Assembly: GCF_042427585.1 (NCBI RefSeq)
Contig: NZ_JBHMFC010000008.1
Location: 73,339-137,338 of the forward strand
DNA length: 64,000 nucleotides
Source of the DNA: Pseudalgibacter ostreae
Lineage (GTDB): Bacteria > Bacteroidota > Bacteroidia > Flavobacteriales > Flavobacteriaceae
Direction of reading: 5' to 3'
Shown here: piece by piece, positions 47,424 through 57,017 of the stretch
Numbering within the stretch: position 1 is the stretch's first letter
How the letters are laid out: each line of letters starts with the position of its first letter
The notes under the pieces: model-generated
The model's input: the letters and a program-made list of their open reading frames with translations, nothing else
Told to the model about the DNA's origin: nothing
Database searches by the model: none
Program-made: the position numbers and the translations under genes

Positions 47424-47682
47424 TAAGCTTATTAAAGGCATTTAAGAACGGAAACAACTTGAGTTAATCTTGGCATAAATTTGTTTTAAAACATCCATCA
47501 ACTAAACAAAATGCTCTTTTTAAAAACCAAATAGGCATGAGAACCAATTAAAACACATAAAACTTCATAAGATAGTGCAGAGAAACTTGAATGATATCCG
47601 ATTTAAAGACACATTTACCAGGATGAGTTTTTAAGCTATAAGATACTGCTTGCGAAAACACGAATCTCAAAAAACACCATGA

Positions 47683-49131
47683 TTAAACCTCTTTTTTCTT
47701 TAGGCACCGCCCTCTCGGTTCATCCGCGACATGAAGCACGGTTTCGGAATGTAAAAACTGTGCGGCAGCAGCAGAATCTTTCACTTTAGAAGCACTCCGC
47801 GCAATCATTTCTAATTCAAATTCCGTTAACATAGACTCCCTAATCCCCACATCTCTCCAGTGCGGTAAAGCCATCCCGTTTTTTGAAATTCCCCGAGCCA
47901 GAGCCAATGCATCCAATAACGCTTGATTTGCCCCTTGCCCCTTAAATGGACTCATAGGATGGGCCGCATCTCCTATTAAGGTGACTGGCCCTGCCTTTTT
48001 CATCATTTCTGGATCGAGCAATTCTCGATCATACACAGGGTATCCCGAAATTTGACTTTCTAGGGTCGCCGCTAAAATTTCAGGAATAGGATCGTGCCAC
48101 TGGGTTCTGCGGCATGCCTCTTCCTTAAGCGCTTGACCGCCTTGTGCATGCAACGCTTTGGCGTCTTTTTCTGATAAAGGAAAACTAAGTTGCCACATCA
48201 CGGCGTTTGATGTATAAGGCATCATATAGATACGTTCATTTCCATTGGCCGTTTGGAATACAGTAGCCGAGTCCAATAAATCATGATCCACATCGTCTAG
48301 GGCTGCCAAAGGACAAATTCCTAATATCACCATGCAGCCCAGATAGCGTAAAGGGGAGATGTTATCATTTATAAGCAAACTTCGTACAGTACTACGAATA
48401 CCATCGGCGCCAACCACAAGGTCTGCTTTGGCCCTCTTGAGCGTTCCATTCACGTTAAAACTCAATACCACCGATTGGCCTTCATGCTGATTAAACCCTA
48501 CCAATTGGTGCCCCCAACGCACCTGATCATGATTGCCGAGTTGATCGAGCAATGCCAAACGCAAGGCCTGTCGTGCAATATGCACATTTGTTCGCTTTGG
48601 AGCTGTTTTTGTGCCCGATGCCAACCACTTTCTCATGCCCCATTCTCCAATTATTTCACCTTTAGTAGTATGCACCACATGTCTTGTAGAAACCACCCCC
48701 TCATTTAAGGAGAAAATCCCTAAGCCCTCTATGGCTTTACTCGCTTGTTGTAATGTGAGCCCATAGCCTTGAGATCGGGTATTAAAGCTGCTATCTCGCT
48801 CGTAAAGGGTAAAAGGAATCCCACGATGCAAACAGGCTACAGCTAGAGCCACTCCTCCTATACCACCACCAATAATGGCCACGTGTGGATATTGGTCTTT
48901 ATCTGCAATAGGAAAGTGATCCGAAGGAACCAACCCAGAGCCGTTACAGTTTACACATAAACTTAAATGGGCTTTAGGAGCAACTGGAGCCTCACCCGAT
49001 CCGTTCGATTTTTCAAATTGTTCACATGCCACCTGATAACGCAATCGGACTTTTTTACGAAGCCTTTGGCTTTTTTTGCCGCGACCTTGACATTTTTGAC
49101 ACATAGCCCAACTCCTCTTACCATTTTCCAT
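47683..49131 (-). CDS. FAD-dependent monooxygenase with N-terminal DnaJ-like zinc finger
   Basis: The 482-residue protein fuses two parts. Residues 1-66 carry two CxxCxGxG motifs (CQKCQGRG at 11-18 and CVNCNGSG at 59-66), as in the DnaJ cysteine-rich domain, enough to bind one zinc. From about 82 it is a group A flavoprotein hydroxylase. The ADP-binding GGGIGGVALA (about 88-97), the DG motif VVGADGIRSTVR, and GDAAHPMSPFKGQGANQALLDALALA (split: GD near 396) resemble salicylate hydroxylase and TetX-like enzymes. GC and codon use look richer than the neighbours, and long non-coding stretches flank it, suggesting acquisition. The substrate is unknown; small aromatics or antibiotics are guesses. 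Confidence 0.85.
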   Translation of the reverse strand: MENGKRSWAMCQKCQGRGKKSQRLRKKVRLRYQVACEQFEKSNGSGEAPVAPKAHLSLCVNCNGSGLVPSDHFPIADKDQYPHVAIIGGGIGGVALAVACLHRGIPFTLYERDSSFNTRSQGYGLTLQQASKAIEGLGIFSLNEGVVSTRHVVHTTKGEIIGEWGMRKWLASGTKTAPKRTNVHIARQALRLALLDQLGNHDQVRWGHQLVGFNQHEGQSVVLSFNVNGTLKRAKADLVVGADGIRSTVRSLLINDNISPLRYLGCMVILGICPLAALDDVDHDLLDSATVFQTANGNERIYMMPYTSNAVMWQLSFPLSEKDAKALHAQGGQALKEEACRRTQWHDPIPEILAATLESQISGYPVYDRELLDPEMMKKAGPVTLIGDAAHPMSPFKGQGANQALLDALALARGISKNGMALPHWRDVGIRESMLTEFELEMIARSASKVKDSAAAAQFLHSETVLHVADEPRGRCLKKKEV

Positions 49132-49255
49132 CTTTTTACCGCTTCTTTATTTAGCATTATTTCACCCCCTTTTATAACACAAAGCCTTACTCCTCTAGTC
49201 TATTTTTGCATAATAAGCATAACAGCCATTAGAACATTATGGCCCTAATCACTCC

Positions 49256-49435
49256 CTAATCTACTATAGTCTTTTTATGAATAAAGAATAATGTATGTAC
49301 CAAATAGCCCCCAACAATTTCCATAATAACTATCAGGAGGATATTAAAGCCCCATCCATTTTTAGCCAAGTGTTTAGTGCGCCCATAACCATCCTTAATA
49401 CAGGTTAAATATAGTATTTTTTTAATTTTCTCCAC
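49256..49435 (-). CDS. Possible 59-residue membrane protein
   Basis: A small GTG-initiated frame that standard gene calling would miss. The product begins MEKIKKILYLTCIKDGYG with a basic N-terminal half. One membrane helix follows (about residues 31-52, containing ILLIVIMEIVGGYLV), ending in FIHKKTIVD. It lies 124 bases upstream of the FAD monooxygenase on the same strand, so they could share a transcript. The composition looks protein-like, but there is no homology evidence, and no ATG. Confidence 0.35.
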   Translation of the reverse strand: MEKIKKILYLTCIKDGYGRTKHLAKNGWGFNILLIVIMEIVGGYLVHTLFFIHKKTIVD

Positions 49436-49835
49436 CTAAAAATCAAACAAGTCATAACAAATTCAATTCACATAAAAATAAGTGCCAAAACACTAGGGGC
49501 TTACAAACCACATTTCGAACTATCAAAATACATTCTTAAAAAACCTGATTTTGCATATCTGCAAGCCTTTCCATATATTTTTCAGGTTTAGAAGACTTTC
49601 TAACAACGACTAGATTAAGCGTAAATAAGCACTAATTTTTTAGTGTTTTTATCTATACATTAGCATTCTGGAAACGAATTAAAAAATAAACACATATATT
49701 CTAAAACTTTATTAATTTTAAATGTTTCAATACGTTCGAAAGGTTATCCATACCATTAAAACTGAAAATAAAACCCCAAACGATTGGATAAACCACCCAT
49801 TTGGGTGAGGATATTATAAGCTAAGGCCATTAAAA
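49436..49835. other. 400-base non-coding stretch
   Basis: AT-rich sequence between the small reverse ORF and the AraC gene. A hairpin-like CACTAATTTTTTAGTG occurs at 49630-49645. I see no ORF, RNA gene or consensus promoter. Confidence 0.5.
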
Positions 49836-50711
49836 ATGAATACCGTTAAAACCTATCAAGAAGTAAATTCTAAAAACCAGAACATGAGTTTTGGCATTTC
49901 CAGAATGCAGGATATTTACAAGAAACATGGTGGAGCAGTTGACGAACCGCATAGACATGACTATTATACGGTTTTAATTATTAGCAAAGCAAAAGGACAG
50001 CATAAGATTGATTTTAATACTTACGATTTATCCGATAGACAAATTTATTTTGTGGCGCCCGGACAAGTACATCAAATGATTGAAACAGAAATGTCTACCG
50101 GATTTGCGATGACGTTTTCAAATCAGTTTTTAGTAGAAAATTCGATTTCTTTATCATTTATCGATGGCTTGAATCTCTTTCAAAACTATGGCCAAAGTCC
50201 GCCCTTAGTTCCCGAGGCCAACCAGTTCGATACCATCTATAACTTTGCAGCTAATATCTTCGAATTATTTAACAGTGATGCCGTAATGAAGTATCTATCT
50301 ATAGGTGCATTTTTAAAGCTCTTACTTATTGAGTGTAATAATGTATGTACTATTAACCCCATTTATTTTGATTTAAATACGCCTAGCAACAACCTCATTA
50401 AAGCTTTTAAAAATGCTGTAGACCATAATTATAGAAAAGAACATTCTACTACATACTACGCTAATGAGCTCCATATAACACCAGACCACTTAAACCGAAT
50501 AGTAAAAGAAAAAATAGGTAAAACAGCAAAAGAGTATATTCAGGCTAGAATTACAACCGAAGCAAAACGCCTGCTTTATTTTACAGATGAACCTAGCAAA
50601 GAGATTGCATACGAATTAGGTTTTAGTGAACCCGCTAATTTTAGTGCCTTTTTCAAAAAACAAACAACACTATCACCTTCAAAATTCAAGAAAAGCGAGA
50701 TAAAGTCTTAA
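49836..50711 (+). CDS. AraC-family transcriptional regulator
   Basis: The 291-residue regulator has an N-terminal cupin sensor (about 35-110, with EPHRHDYYTVLIIS and FVAPGQVHQM). The C-terminal double helix-turn-helix (about 190-288) contains TYYANELHITPDHLNRIVKEKIGKT and the AraC signature EIAYELGFSEPANFSAFFKKQTTLSPSKF (split by one turn). It sits upstream of the pirin/YceI/GNAT group and probably controls it. The inducer is unknown. Confidence 0.93.
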   Translation: MNTVKTYQEVNSKNQNMSFGISRMQDIYKKHGGAVDEPHRHDYYTVLIISKAKGQHKIDFNTYDLSDRQIYFVAPGQVHQMIETEMSTGFAMTFSNQFLVENSISLSFIDGLNLFQNYGQSPPLVPEANQFDTIYNFAANIFELFNSDAVMKYLSIGAFLKLLLIECNNVCTINPIYFDLNTPSNNLIKAFKNAVDHNYRKEHSTTYYANELHITPDHLNRIVKEKIGKTAKEYIQARITTEAKRLLYFTDEPSKEIAYELGFSEPANFSAFFKKQTTLSPSKFKKSEIKS

Positions 50712-50782
50712 ACAACAACCTCATATCGGATTTTCATAAGTTTCTCCCTTTTTTTCATATTCCACAGGCTCCTGTCCTAATG

Positions 50783-50810
50783 TATCTTTGTACCATACTT
50801 TAATACAAAG
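50783..50810 (+). promoter_or_regulatory. Promoter and overlapping inverted repeat before the pirin gene
   Basis: TATCTTTG at 50783-50790 is a perfect -7 box. It overlaps an inverted repeat, CTTTGTA (50786-50792) and TACAAAG (50804-50810), that would span the transcription start. The pirin start is 167 bases further on, giving a long leader. The upstream AraC protein is a candidate binder. Confidence 0.5.
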
Positions 50811-50976
50811 CATATGGATTGTATAACATGTATTAGAAGTGATTTTTAAACCCATGTTACCGGTGCCCTTGCACCATAAAACCTGGAAACAAACACCACT
50901 TCCCCTCATACCTCTTTTTACAGTTCATAATTATAAACCAAAGGGTATCATTTTACCCCATAAAAAAATAAAAACT

Positions 50977-51699
50977 ATGAAAACAATACTTCACAAAGCA
51001 GACACAAGAGGAGACGCTAATCACGGCTGGCTCCATTCCAAGCACACCTTTAGTTTTGCAAATTACCACAACGCAGAACGTATGAATTTTGGCGTACTAC
51101 GGGTATTGAACGATGATACAGTTTCAGAAAGTAGAGGCTTTGGCACACATCCTCATAAAAACATGGAAATTATTTCCATACCGCTTGAGGGGGATTTAAA
51201 ACACCAAGATAATATGGGTAACGAAACCATTATTAGCGAAGGTGATATCCAAGTGATGAGTGCAGGAACCGGAGTGATGCATTCTGAACACAATAACAAT
51301 CCAGATAAACCTGTAAAGTTTTTACAAATTTGGATCATCCCAAATAAGCAAAATGTGACACCGCGTTACGACCAAATAACCTTAAACAAGGCCGATCGTA
51401 AAAACAAGTTACAACAAGTGATATCTCCTAACGCAGATGATGCTGGTATTTGGATGCACCAAAATGCTTGGTTTAATATAACCAACCTAGACAAGAACAA
51501 GGCCGTTCAATACGTATTGAACGATGCCAAGCATAATGGCGTTTATGCTTTTATATTAAAAGGGGATGCTACCATTAATGGTCAAGCGCTAAATGAAAGG
51601 GATGGCTTTGGTGTATGGGAAGTTGAAACCTTGGATATTAAAGCAGACAGCGATACCGAAATCCTTTTAATGGAAGTACCAATGGAAATAAATTCGTAA
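50977..51699 (+). CDS. Pirin family protein
   Basis: The 240-residue bicupin begins MKTILHKADTRGDANHGWLHS. It has the pirin iron-binding segment GFGTHPHKNMEIISIPLEG (about 54-72), further metal ligands in VMHSEHN (about 99-105), and the second cupin with KGDATINGQAL. Pirins such as YhhW have quercetinase activity or act as redox-responsive cofactors. The longer frame from 50839 was rejected, since its extra 46 residues do not resemble the family. YceI and GNAT genes follow. Confidence 0.92.
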   Translation: MKTILHKADTRGDANHGWLHSKHTFSFANYHNAERMNFGVLRVLNDDTVSESRGFGTHPHKNMEIISIPLEGDLKHQDNMGNETIISEGDIQVMSAGTGVMHSEHNNNPDKPVKFLQIWIIPNKQNVTPRYDQITLNKADRKNKLQQVISPNADDAGIWMHQNAWFNITNLDKNKAVQYVLNDAKHNGVYAFILKGDATINGQALNERDGFGVWEVETLDIKADSDTEILLMEVPMEINS

Positions 51700-51753
51700 A
51701 TTAATAATCAAAAATAAAAATTAACCGTCGTAAAGACATAAATTTAAAAGATC

Positions 51754-52272
51754 ATGGAAAATAAAACAAAATGGAACGTAGACGCATCTCACTCGGAAGT
51801 AGGCTTTAAAGTAAAGCATATGATGATTTCTACCGTAAAGGGGGCTTTTGAAGATTTTAATGCATCTGTAGAAACGGAAAATGAAGACTTTAAAAATGCT
51901 TCATTCAGTTTTACAGCAAAAGTTGGCTCGATAAACACCAAAAATCAAGACCGAGATACCCATTTAAAATCAGATGATTTTTTCAACGCCGAAAAATATC
52001 CAGAATTAACGTTCACATCAACTTCTTACGATGGCAACAAGATTGTTGGCGACCTTACAATTAAAGGCATTACCAAACAAGTAACCTTGGATATGGATTT
52101 TAACGGTGTAGCCGTAGATCCATACGGCCAAACGAAAGCTGGGTTTGAAATTTCAGGAAAGATAAGCCGTAAAGATTTTGGACTTACCTGGAATGCCGTT
52201 ACTGAAGCAGGAAGTATCGTGGTAAGCGATACCATTCAAATGGCAATCGATTTGCAATTTATTAAGCATTAA
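51754..52272 (+). CDS. YceI-family lipid-binding protein
   Basis: The 172-residue protein has no signal peptide, so a cytoplasmic YceI. The opening WNVDASHSEVGFKVKHMMIS and later RDTHLKSDDFFNAEKYPELTFTS are diagnostic, as is GDLTIKGITKQVTLD. The fold is a lipocalin-like barrel that binds polyprenyl chains. It lies 54 bases after pirin, and the same pairing occurs in many bacteria responding to acid or oxidative stress. A strong terminator follows. Confidence 0.95.
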   Translation: MENKTKWNVDASHSEVGFKVKHMMISTVKGAFEDFNASVETENEDFKNASFSFTAKVGSINTKNQDRDTHLKSDDFFNAEKYPELTFTSTSYDGNKIVGDLTIKGITKQVTLDMDFNGVAVDPYGQTKAGFEISGKISRKDFGLTWNAVTEAGSIVVSDTIQMAIDLQFIKH

Positions 52273-52285
52273 TAGCACATGCTCC

Positions 52286-52330
52286 ATTGGGATTGATTTA
52301 ATACTTTTAAATCAATCCCAATTTTTATTT
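52286..52330 (+). terminator. Strong terminator after the YceI gene
   Basis: TTGGGATTGATTTAA and its exact complement flank a five-base loop, followed by TTTTTATTTT. It closes the pirin-YceI unit 15 bases after the stop. Confidence 0.93.
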
Positions 52331-52379
52331 TGGGCAAAAAGTTGCCTGTGTATTGCAAAAACAGCAAAGCATTAAAAAT

Positions 52380-52697
52380 ATGAAATCAGAATACTTAAAT
52401 ATCCCATTAGTTAAAAACGAAAATAAAAAACGCTTTGAAATCGAGGTTCAAGGTCATTATGCCTTCATCGATTATAAGGAGTCTCGCGATAAAATAGCCT
52501 TAATCCATACAGAAACGGATCCCGAGCTATCCGGCAAAGGGGCTGCAAGTGCCGTTGTAGAAAAAACATTGCATTATCTTGACGATAAGAACATAAAATT
52601 ATTACCTTTTTGTCCCTATGTATGGGCCTATATAAAAAAACATCCAGAATGGAAACGTATTGTTAGTCCTGATTTTAAAGGTTATAATGACTTATAA
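52380..52697 (+). CDS. YidJ/Gtn-like small N-acetyltransferase (COG2388)
   Basis: A compact 105-residue GNAT. It has a shortened fold with IALIHTETDPELSGKGAASAVVEKTL (about 37-62), the acetyl-CoA loop of the COG2388 group, and the terminal motif LLPFCPYVWAYIKKHPEW (about 73-90), which is diagnostic. ATG 52380 was preferred to TTG 52353 because relatives start near this residue. The substrate is unknown. It follows a terminator, so it may have its own promoter. Confidence 0.88.
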   Translation: MKSEYLNIPLVKNENKKRFEIEVQGHYAFIDYKESRDKIALIHTETDPELSGKGAASAVVEKTLHYLDDKNIKLLPFCPYVWAYIKKHPEWKRIVSPDFKGYNDL

Positions 52698-52741
52698 GCT
52701 TATCTGTTTACCACGATAAAAGCTACTTAAAACATAAAAAT

Positions 52742-53653
52742 ATGAGCAAACAAACCCTATTTCCAGCATTCCCATTATCAGAATGGATAGATACGAAAGA
52801 CACACTACATCGCTATTTCCAAATCGTAGGTAAGTTACGCTTGTCCTTAAACCCCAAAAAAAATCATTGGTGGCACATGACGCTCTATACCACGACCAAA
52901 GGCATTACTACACGAGCGATTCCATACAAGGATTTTTCATTCGAAATTCTGTTCGATTTTATCAATCATAATTTAAAGGTATTTACAAGTAAAGGAGAAG
53001 AACGCATGTTTAAAATGGAAAACGGGCTTTCTGTAGCTGCCTTCTATAAAAAACTAGAGGCCATTCTTAAAGATTTAAATATTCCGTTTAACATCTTAAA
53101 AAAACCCTTTGACTTATCTGACACCACTCCTTTTAACACCTGTACAGAACACCATAGCTATGATAAGGGTGCGGTACATAACGCTTGGCAAATCTTACTT
53201 AAAATCGACATGATTTTCCAGGAATTTAGTGGCAGATTTTATGGAAAAACCTGTCCCGTGCACATCTATTGGCATCATTTTGATTTGGTTGTAACACGTT
53301 TTTCTGGAAATAGAGGCCCTAACATGGAAACTACCTCTCAAGTAGAATTGGAAGCCTATTCTCATGAACTTATCAGTTTTGGATTTTGGTTTGGAGACGA
53401 TAATATAAAGGAACCTGCTTTTTATTCTTATACCTATCCAGCCCCTGAGCATATAGAAAAAGAACCGCTTCAGCCTAAAAGTGCAAAATGGCAAGATTCC
53501 AACGGTAGTCCAATGGCTTTGTTGCTTTATAAGGACTTATTAAAAAGCGAGCACCCCAAACAGGACATTTTAAATTTTATGGAAAGCAGTTACCAAGCTG
53601 GTGCAACATTAGCAGGCTGGGATCTTGAGGATTTAAAAGTAGACCCAAATTAA
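52742..53653 (+). CDS. DUF5996 family protein
   Basis: The 303-residue cytoplasmic protein shows the DUF5996 pattern: an N-terminal FPLSEWIDTKDTLHRYFQIVGK, NHWWHMTLYTTTKGITT (about 40-56), and a C-terminal half with FWFGDDNIKEPAFYSYTYPAPE (split near 217-238). It is rich in Trp, His and Tyr. The family is widespread in bacteria but of unknown function. It follows the GNAT gene by 44 bases and may be co-transcribed. Confidence 0.85.
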   Translation: MSKQTLFPAFPLSEWIDTKDTLHRYFQIVGKLRLSLNPKKNHWWHMTLYTTTKGITTRAIPYKDFSFEILFDFINHNLKVFTSKGEERMFKMENGLSVAAFYKKLEAILKDLNIPFNILKKPFDLSDTTPFNTCTEHHSYDKGAVHNAWQILLKIDMIFQEFSGRFYGKTCPVHIYWHHFDLVVTRFSGNRGPNMETTSQVELEAYSHELISFGFWFGDDNIKEPAFYSYTYPAPEHIEKEPLQPKSAKWQDSNGSPMALLLYKDLLKSEHPKQDILNFMESSYQAGATLAGWDLEDLKVDPN

Positions 53654-54151
53654 TTTTTTTTAACAAATTTAAGACTTTAACCCCTATTTTTTATAGGCTA
53701 CACCATGTGTTTTGTAAGAATTTGAAGCTCTTATAAAGGACTCTATGCTATCAAATAAAAACCCTACCTTTCTCTTTTGCCCTTATCAAACTCCTGCTAC
53801 CCAATGGTAAAGCATTCGAGTTATAAAATGCCCTTCAAAAAAAAACTTCATCAGCAACCAAGGAAAAGGGAAACCGAATTTTAAAAGTCATGGGATTGCC
53901 TTTTAAATTTAAAGCATAAAGACATCCTTTGTTCACTTACCCAAACCCTCTTTTATATTATTGGGCATAAATTTGAATAGTACTATTTAAAAACTCGAAT
54001 AACAATCTTTCACATCTCAAATTACATATAAGGTCTGGCTCAAAACGTTATAACCATCTGCCCTGTAAAAAACAGTTTTATAAATGCTAAAGTACGCTGC
54101 ACTTAAGGGGATGATTTTAATTGTTTTTTTTAAACTAACTATAATAAGAGC
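53654..54151. other. 498-base gap
   Basis: This lies between the DUF5996 gene and the convergent AI-2E gene. It is AT-rich, with no ORF above about 25 codons that looks real, no clear terminator stem and no RNA gene that I recognise. Confidence 0.5.
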
Positions 54152-55210
54152 TTAACTATCATGCCTCATTTTGTTTTTCAATTTGCTATTCATGGGGTCC
54201 ACATAAAGTTCTTGAATTAAGATTATTATAATAAGCATTAATGGAGTAGCAAATATTACACCCCAAATACCTGTTAAAGCTCCAACAAATATTTGGGCTA
54301 TAATAATTAGTGCTGGCGGAATTTTAATAAGTTTTTGTTGTGCTTGTGGCGATATCAAACTACTTTCTAAAAGCTGAATTACGGTATACATAATGGCTAC
54401 TATAATCGCTTTTTCCGGACTTACAGAAATAGCCACAAGAATGGCCGGAACCATAGCCGCCAAAGGACCAAAATTCGGAATAAAATTTAATAATCCAGCC
54501 ATAATGGCCAGAGTGAGCCACATAGGTATTTTTAAAATTATCAAACCGATAGCCGTTAAAATAAAAACAGCGCCCATTGCTAGACATTTTCCAAAAAGCC
54601 ACTTTTTTAATCCTGTACCAAGATGCTCCATTACAGCATCGGCTTTATCTCTTTTTTTTGGAGGCACCAATTGTATCATGCCCTGAATATACACGTTTGG
54701 GGTAATTGTAAAAAAGACCCCTAAAATTATAACAACATATATATTCGCCACCCCGCTAAAGGTGGTCATAAAAAATTTAGAGGCTGTATCTCGAAACTCA
54801 TCCGAAGCGGTTATGATGCTAATTTGACTTAATAGTTCTCGTCCTATACCACTGCGGCCTAAATGAGATTTTAGGTCATCAACCATAGAAGGGAAGTTCT
54901 CTTTAATTTCCGAGGCCTCTCCACTCACCGTAGCACCTATAAGGTAAAGCACACCCAAAGTGAGTATAAAAGACCCGAAAACAGCAATAAACAAAGTCAG
55001 CTGGTTACGCCATTTCGTTTTTTCTTTTATAAAATCACTTAAGCCTCGAAAATAGCAAGCAATTAGCGTTCCTGCCAAAACAAGTATTAGAATATCGAAA
55101 GTGGCTTCAAAAATCAATAAAACAATCGCTATAAGAGAAAATATAAATCCAACAATCCAGACCTTTTGTGTAAAACTATATTTTTTATGCTCTTGAGTAT
55201 TCTCGCCCAT
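54152..55210 (-). CDS. AI-2E/PerM-family transporter (second copy)
   Basis: The 352-residue polytopic protein of the same family as the one at 7289 shares little close identity with it. Helices pair at the N-terminus (about 20-80), then comes the soluble segment around KENFPSMVDDLKSHLG (about 95-125). The family motif AGLLNFIPNFGPLAAMVPAILVA is near 235-257, and LIKIPPALIIIAQIFVGALTGIWG near 300 marks the last helices. The substrate is unknown. Confidence 0.9.
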   Translation of the reverse strand: MGENTQEHKKYSFTQKVWIVGFIFSLIAIVLLIFEATFDILILVLAGTLIACYFRGLSDFIKEKTKWRNQLTLFIAVFGSFILTLGVLYLIGATVSGEASEIKENFPSMVDDLKSHLGRSGIGRELLSQISIITASDEFRDTASKFFMTTFSGVANIYVVIILGVFFTITPNVYIQGMIQLVPPKKRDKADAVMEHLGTGLKKWLFGKCLAMGAVFILTAIGLIILKIPMWLTLAIMAGLLNFIPNFGPLAAMVPAILVAISVSPEKAIIVAIMYTVIQLLESSLISPQAQQKLIKIPPALIIIAQIFVGALTGIWGVIFATPLMLIIIILIQELYVDPMNSKLKNKMRHDS

Positions 55211-55334
55211 ATAGAAAAAATTATTTTGAAAGGTAATGAAGTTTTAAAATAAACGAGGTAGCAATTGAATAAAGCCTTGACTGGTTTACATTATTTTAAA
55301 CTTCTTTTTTTTAGGATCATCATCAATATTATAT

Positions 55335-55384
55335 GTAAAACCCCATTTAAAAAGGCGAAAATCCTTTTTTAAATGGGGTTTTAC
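55335..55384. terminator. Long hairpin in the 310-base gap between ACAD and AI-2E genes
   Basis: GTAAAACCCCATTTAAAAAGG pairs with its complement over about 21 positions with one bulged base and a seven-base loop. The stem ends in a T-run on either strand. It is probably the terminator of the acyl-CoA dehydrogenase gene, and protects the AI-2E promoter region. Nothing else stands out in 55211-55520. Confidence 0.75.
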
Positions 55385-55520
55385 TATTTAGAACAATCTA
55401 TTTTTTTAAAACATCTTAAAACAAGCATCCATTTACTTATACAATAAAGTTATAGCACACCAATTAGCGCTTTAAGCTAAGCCTGCCCTACTATGTTCTA
55501 GCACAAACCAGTTGTAATTT

Positions 55521-57017
55521 CTATGCGAATTTTGACCAAGTGCTATTACTAGAATAATCTTCAATGATTTTTGTGGCGTTCTCAAAATGAAAATAACTAA
55601 AAAGGCCAGACACCTCCTGTTGTACCATTAAGATGCTATTATCAATTAAATCTTTTCTAAACCCTTTGCTCCCAAGGTCCAACACATAGCCCACACTAAC
55701 TATTCTGGCAATAATCCTACCCAAATCGACCAGTTTTCGTTGTGTAAGTGTACTGGAAATAGTAAAATTAAGTTCTTTTTTAAAATATCCACTAGCCTCT
55801 GCCGTAAGCTCCAAGGAACTTAAATATGCCAATAGGTTTGGTGTTTTTTTCTTCTTCATCGCACGCGTAACCATTTCAGAAATTTGAGAGTACAGCATTT
55901 CGTTAGACCCCTCAAATATTTGAAAAGGTCTGCTATCCATAATCCCTCGTCCGCCAATATGGCTCATTCTATAACCGCTTGCACCAGAAAGCTGTGTTAA
56001 AATCTGTGCCGACTCATGCATTAAATCTGTTACTACCGTTTTCATACTATTGGCCTCTAAGCCATTGGTGGCCAAATTATGTTCCAGACCACTTATCTCG
56101 GCACTTCTTAAGCACATGGCCGAACTTATAGTAAAAGCCGATTGGATTCTAGATAATTGAAATTGTACCTGGTCCATCGCTAATAAATTCCCGGCACCTA
56201 CCTGCCTACTTTTACAATACTGAGTGGCTTCGTCTAGCATACGTTTTATAAAACCAGCTCCCATTCCGGGAAATTGCAATCTGCTTCTATGCAGAATATC
56301 AAGCATCATTTTAATCCCTGTTGTCTCAGGAATCAGTCTTTGTTTTTTGGGGATTTCAAGATTTAAGGAGTTTAAGCCATAAGGAATCATATAAAGCCCC
56401 GCATTATCGTAAATTTCTTCAACAATAATATGTTGTTTTTCTTTTGAATTATCAGCAATAAAAAAATCAACATCCCGAGAAAGGTCGCCATTGTCCATTT
56501 TTTTCCGGGCGGCAATTAACCAATAATCTGCCATACCGGTAAGCCCTTGCCAATGCTTAGACCCCTTAATAGTATAATCAAGTTCGTTTTCTTTACTAAA
56601 GGTTTTCATATTTAAAGCATCGCTACCAAAATCGGGTTCCGTAATCATAAGGCCTCCCATATTTTGGTTTTCCATAAAACGATTAAAAATACCGGGTTTA
56701 ACAGACGCTTCAGCATACTTAGAAATGGGCTCTAAAAACAAGGCGATGTTAATCCCAAAGGTTAACGAAAGCGAAAGCGACTCGTAGGAAGCAGCAGACA
56801 ATAACTCCAGACATTCTTTTACGTGTCCGCCACGGCCGCCATATTCGGTAGGAATAGCAACAGATAATGGCTTTGTATACATTATTTTTTCTAGAATATC
56901 AGAAGGCAGGCCACGTTTCAAACTTAATTGATCAATATCTCTTTCCTCATGAAATAAATGGTGTAGTGTGGTTTCAAAATTTTTGATGAATGTAGAAAAT
57001 TCAGTTTTTGTTTTCAT
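55521..57017 (-). CDS. Acyl-CoA dehydrogenase family protein
   Basis: The 498-residue flavoprotein oxidises acyl-CoA thioesters. It has the N-terminal helical domain with PTEYGGRGGHVKE (about 75-87), the beta-domain with MITEPDFGSDALNMKT (about 137-152) and IKGSKHWQGLTG (about 168-179). The C-terminal helices include GASGYRMSHIGGRGIMDSRPFQIFEGSNEMLY (about 346-377, split by the flavin loop). The extra C-terminal 100 residues exceed a standard 380-residue ACAD, as in longer family members. Substrate chain length is unknown. Confidence 0.92.
   Translation of the reverse strand: MKTKTEFSTFIKNFETTLHHLFHEERDIDQLSLKRGLPSDILEKIMYTKPLSVAIPTEYGGRGGHVKECLELLSAASYESLSLSLTFGINIALFLEPISKYAEASVKPGIFNRFMENQNMGGLMITEPDFGSDALNMKTFSKENELDYTIKGSKHWQGLTGMADYWLIAARKKMDNGDLSRDVDFFIADNSKEKQHIIVEEIYDNAGLYMIPYGLNSLNLEIPKKQRLIPETTGIKMMLDILHRSRLQFPGMGAGFIKRMLDEATQYCKSRQVGAGNLLAMDQVQFQLSRIQSAFTISSAMCLRSAEISGLEHNLATNGLEANSMKTVVTDLMHESAQILTQLSGASGYRMSHIGGRGIMDSRPFQIFEGSNEMLYSQISEMVTRAMKKKKTPNLLAYLSSLELTAEASGYFKKELNFTISSTLTQRKLVDLGRIIARIVSVGYVLDLGSKGFRKDLIDNSILMVQQEVSGLFSYFHFENATKIIEDYSSNSTWSKFA

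Noticed and set aside
50839..50976. Longer pirin N-terminus
   Set aside because: The added residues do not resemble pirins and would begin in the promoter leader; MKTILHKADTRG is the usual start.
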